A program made the position numbers and the translations under genes. A DNA stretch of 12,287 nucleotides from the NCBI GenBank assembly GCA_003343885.1, contig QAKH01000013.1, positions 1 through 12,287 on the forward strand. The letters are read 5' to 3'. The notes under the pieces were generated by a model, which was not told the origin of the DNA, did not search any database, and saw only the letters and a list, made by a program, of their open reading frames with translations. Shown here piece by piece: positions 12,144-12,287 of this stretch; within the stretch, counting starts at the first letter, position 1; each line of letters begins with the position of its first letter. Source of the DNA: Clostridiales bacterium (lineage in GTDB: Bacteria; Bacillota; Clostridia; Oscillospirales; CAG-382).

Positions 12144-12200
12144 CCGCGAAAGTTGGAGCGGCACATTGCCGCCCGCTTTTCTTTCGGAGAAAAGCGGGGC
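12144..12200. repeat. Palindromic repeats between hairpin copies 3 and 4
   Basis: CCGCGAAAGTTGGAGCGGC matches the layout of the left-end mosaic near 212-230. It leads into GCGGC (12158-12162) / GCCGC (12168-12172) around ACATT. A second inverted repeat follows: CCCGCTTTTCT (12172-12182) and AGAAAAGCGGG (12188-12198), with loop TTCGG. Both strands lack a T-run directly after the stem, so a terminator role is unlikely. Confidence 0.6.
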
Positions 12201-12228
12201 AAAAGAACTCGATTTTGTTTTTTATGAG

Positions 12229-12287
12229 TTTGTGCGGTTGAATTTATGCCGCACAAACGGGCATGTTTTCGCGGAAGATTAAATTTG
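12229..12287. repeat. Hairpin repeat unit, copy 4 (runs to the window edge)
   Basis: Perfect 9-bp arms TTTGTGCGG (12229-12237) and CCGCACAAA (12249-12257) around an 11-nt loop TTGAATTTATG. They are followed by CGGGCATGTTTTCGCG and GAAGATTAAATTTG. The stem matches copy 2 and restores the position mismatched there. The tail matches copy 1. The unit may continue beyond the window. Confidence 0.7.

Overview
The window looks like a segment of a Gram-positive, Clostridia-type genome (a gut Oscillospiraceae/Ruminococcus-like organism would fit). The reasons are strong GGAGG Shine-Dalgarno sites, sigma-A type promoters (TTGACT-17-TATAAT/TATACT), a short Gram-positive signal peptide, InlB-type B-repeats, and a glycan-degradation gene set. 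This assignment is inference from gene style; no taxonomic marker gene is present.

Layout: (a) 1-436 holds a mosaic of short palindromic repeats. (b) 430-604 (minus) is the 5' end of a gene cut off by one of these repeats. (c) 651-9473 (minus) is one giant secreted protein of 2,940 residues. It has an N-terminal GH78 alpha-L-rhamnosidase, three beta-sandwich modules alternating with three InlB-type B-repeats, two separate SGNH/GDSL esterase domains and a C-terminal alpha/beta-hydrolase esterase, with catalytic residues recognisable in all four enzyme domains. (d) 9474-9626 is a divergent control region with two strong promoters whose -10 boxes overlap, over a perfect 22-bp palindrome. (e) 9627-10457 (plus) is an AraC-family regulator. 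(f) 10532-10572 is an intrinsic terminator serving the next gene. (g) 10640-11443 (minus) is a cytoplasmic NodB-type polysaccharide deacetylase-like protein with its own strong promoter. (h) 11575-12060 (minus) is the C-terminal remnant of a second AraC-family regulator. (i) 12062-12287 is another repeat mosaic related to the one at the left end.

How the genes may work together (inference): the AraC-type protein, transcribed divergently from the giant enzyme, probably senses a rhamnose-containing sugar and controls the locus. The giant enzyme would act outside the cell on an esterified (for example acetylated) rhamnose-bearing polysaccharide, removing ester groups and terminal alpha-L-rhamnose in one polypeptide. 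The NodB-like protein has no signal peptide and would act on imported fragments or another intracellular substrate. Both boundary genes are broken exactly where related repeat units begin, so the locus sits between repeat mosaics and has probably been rearranged.

The most notable points are the four-catalytic-domain architecture, a marked base-composition change inside that single gene (about 57% GC in the GH78 part, about 42% in the esterase part, from hand-counted sample lines), the overlapping divergent promoters on a palindrome, and a hairpin repeat family with a conserved loop but different, still complementary stems.
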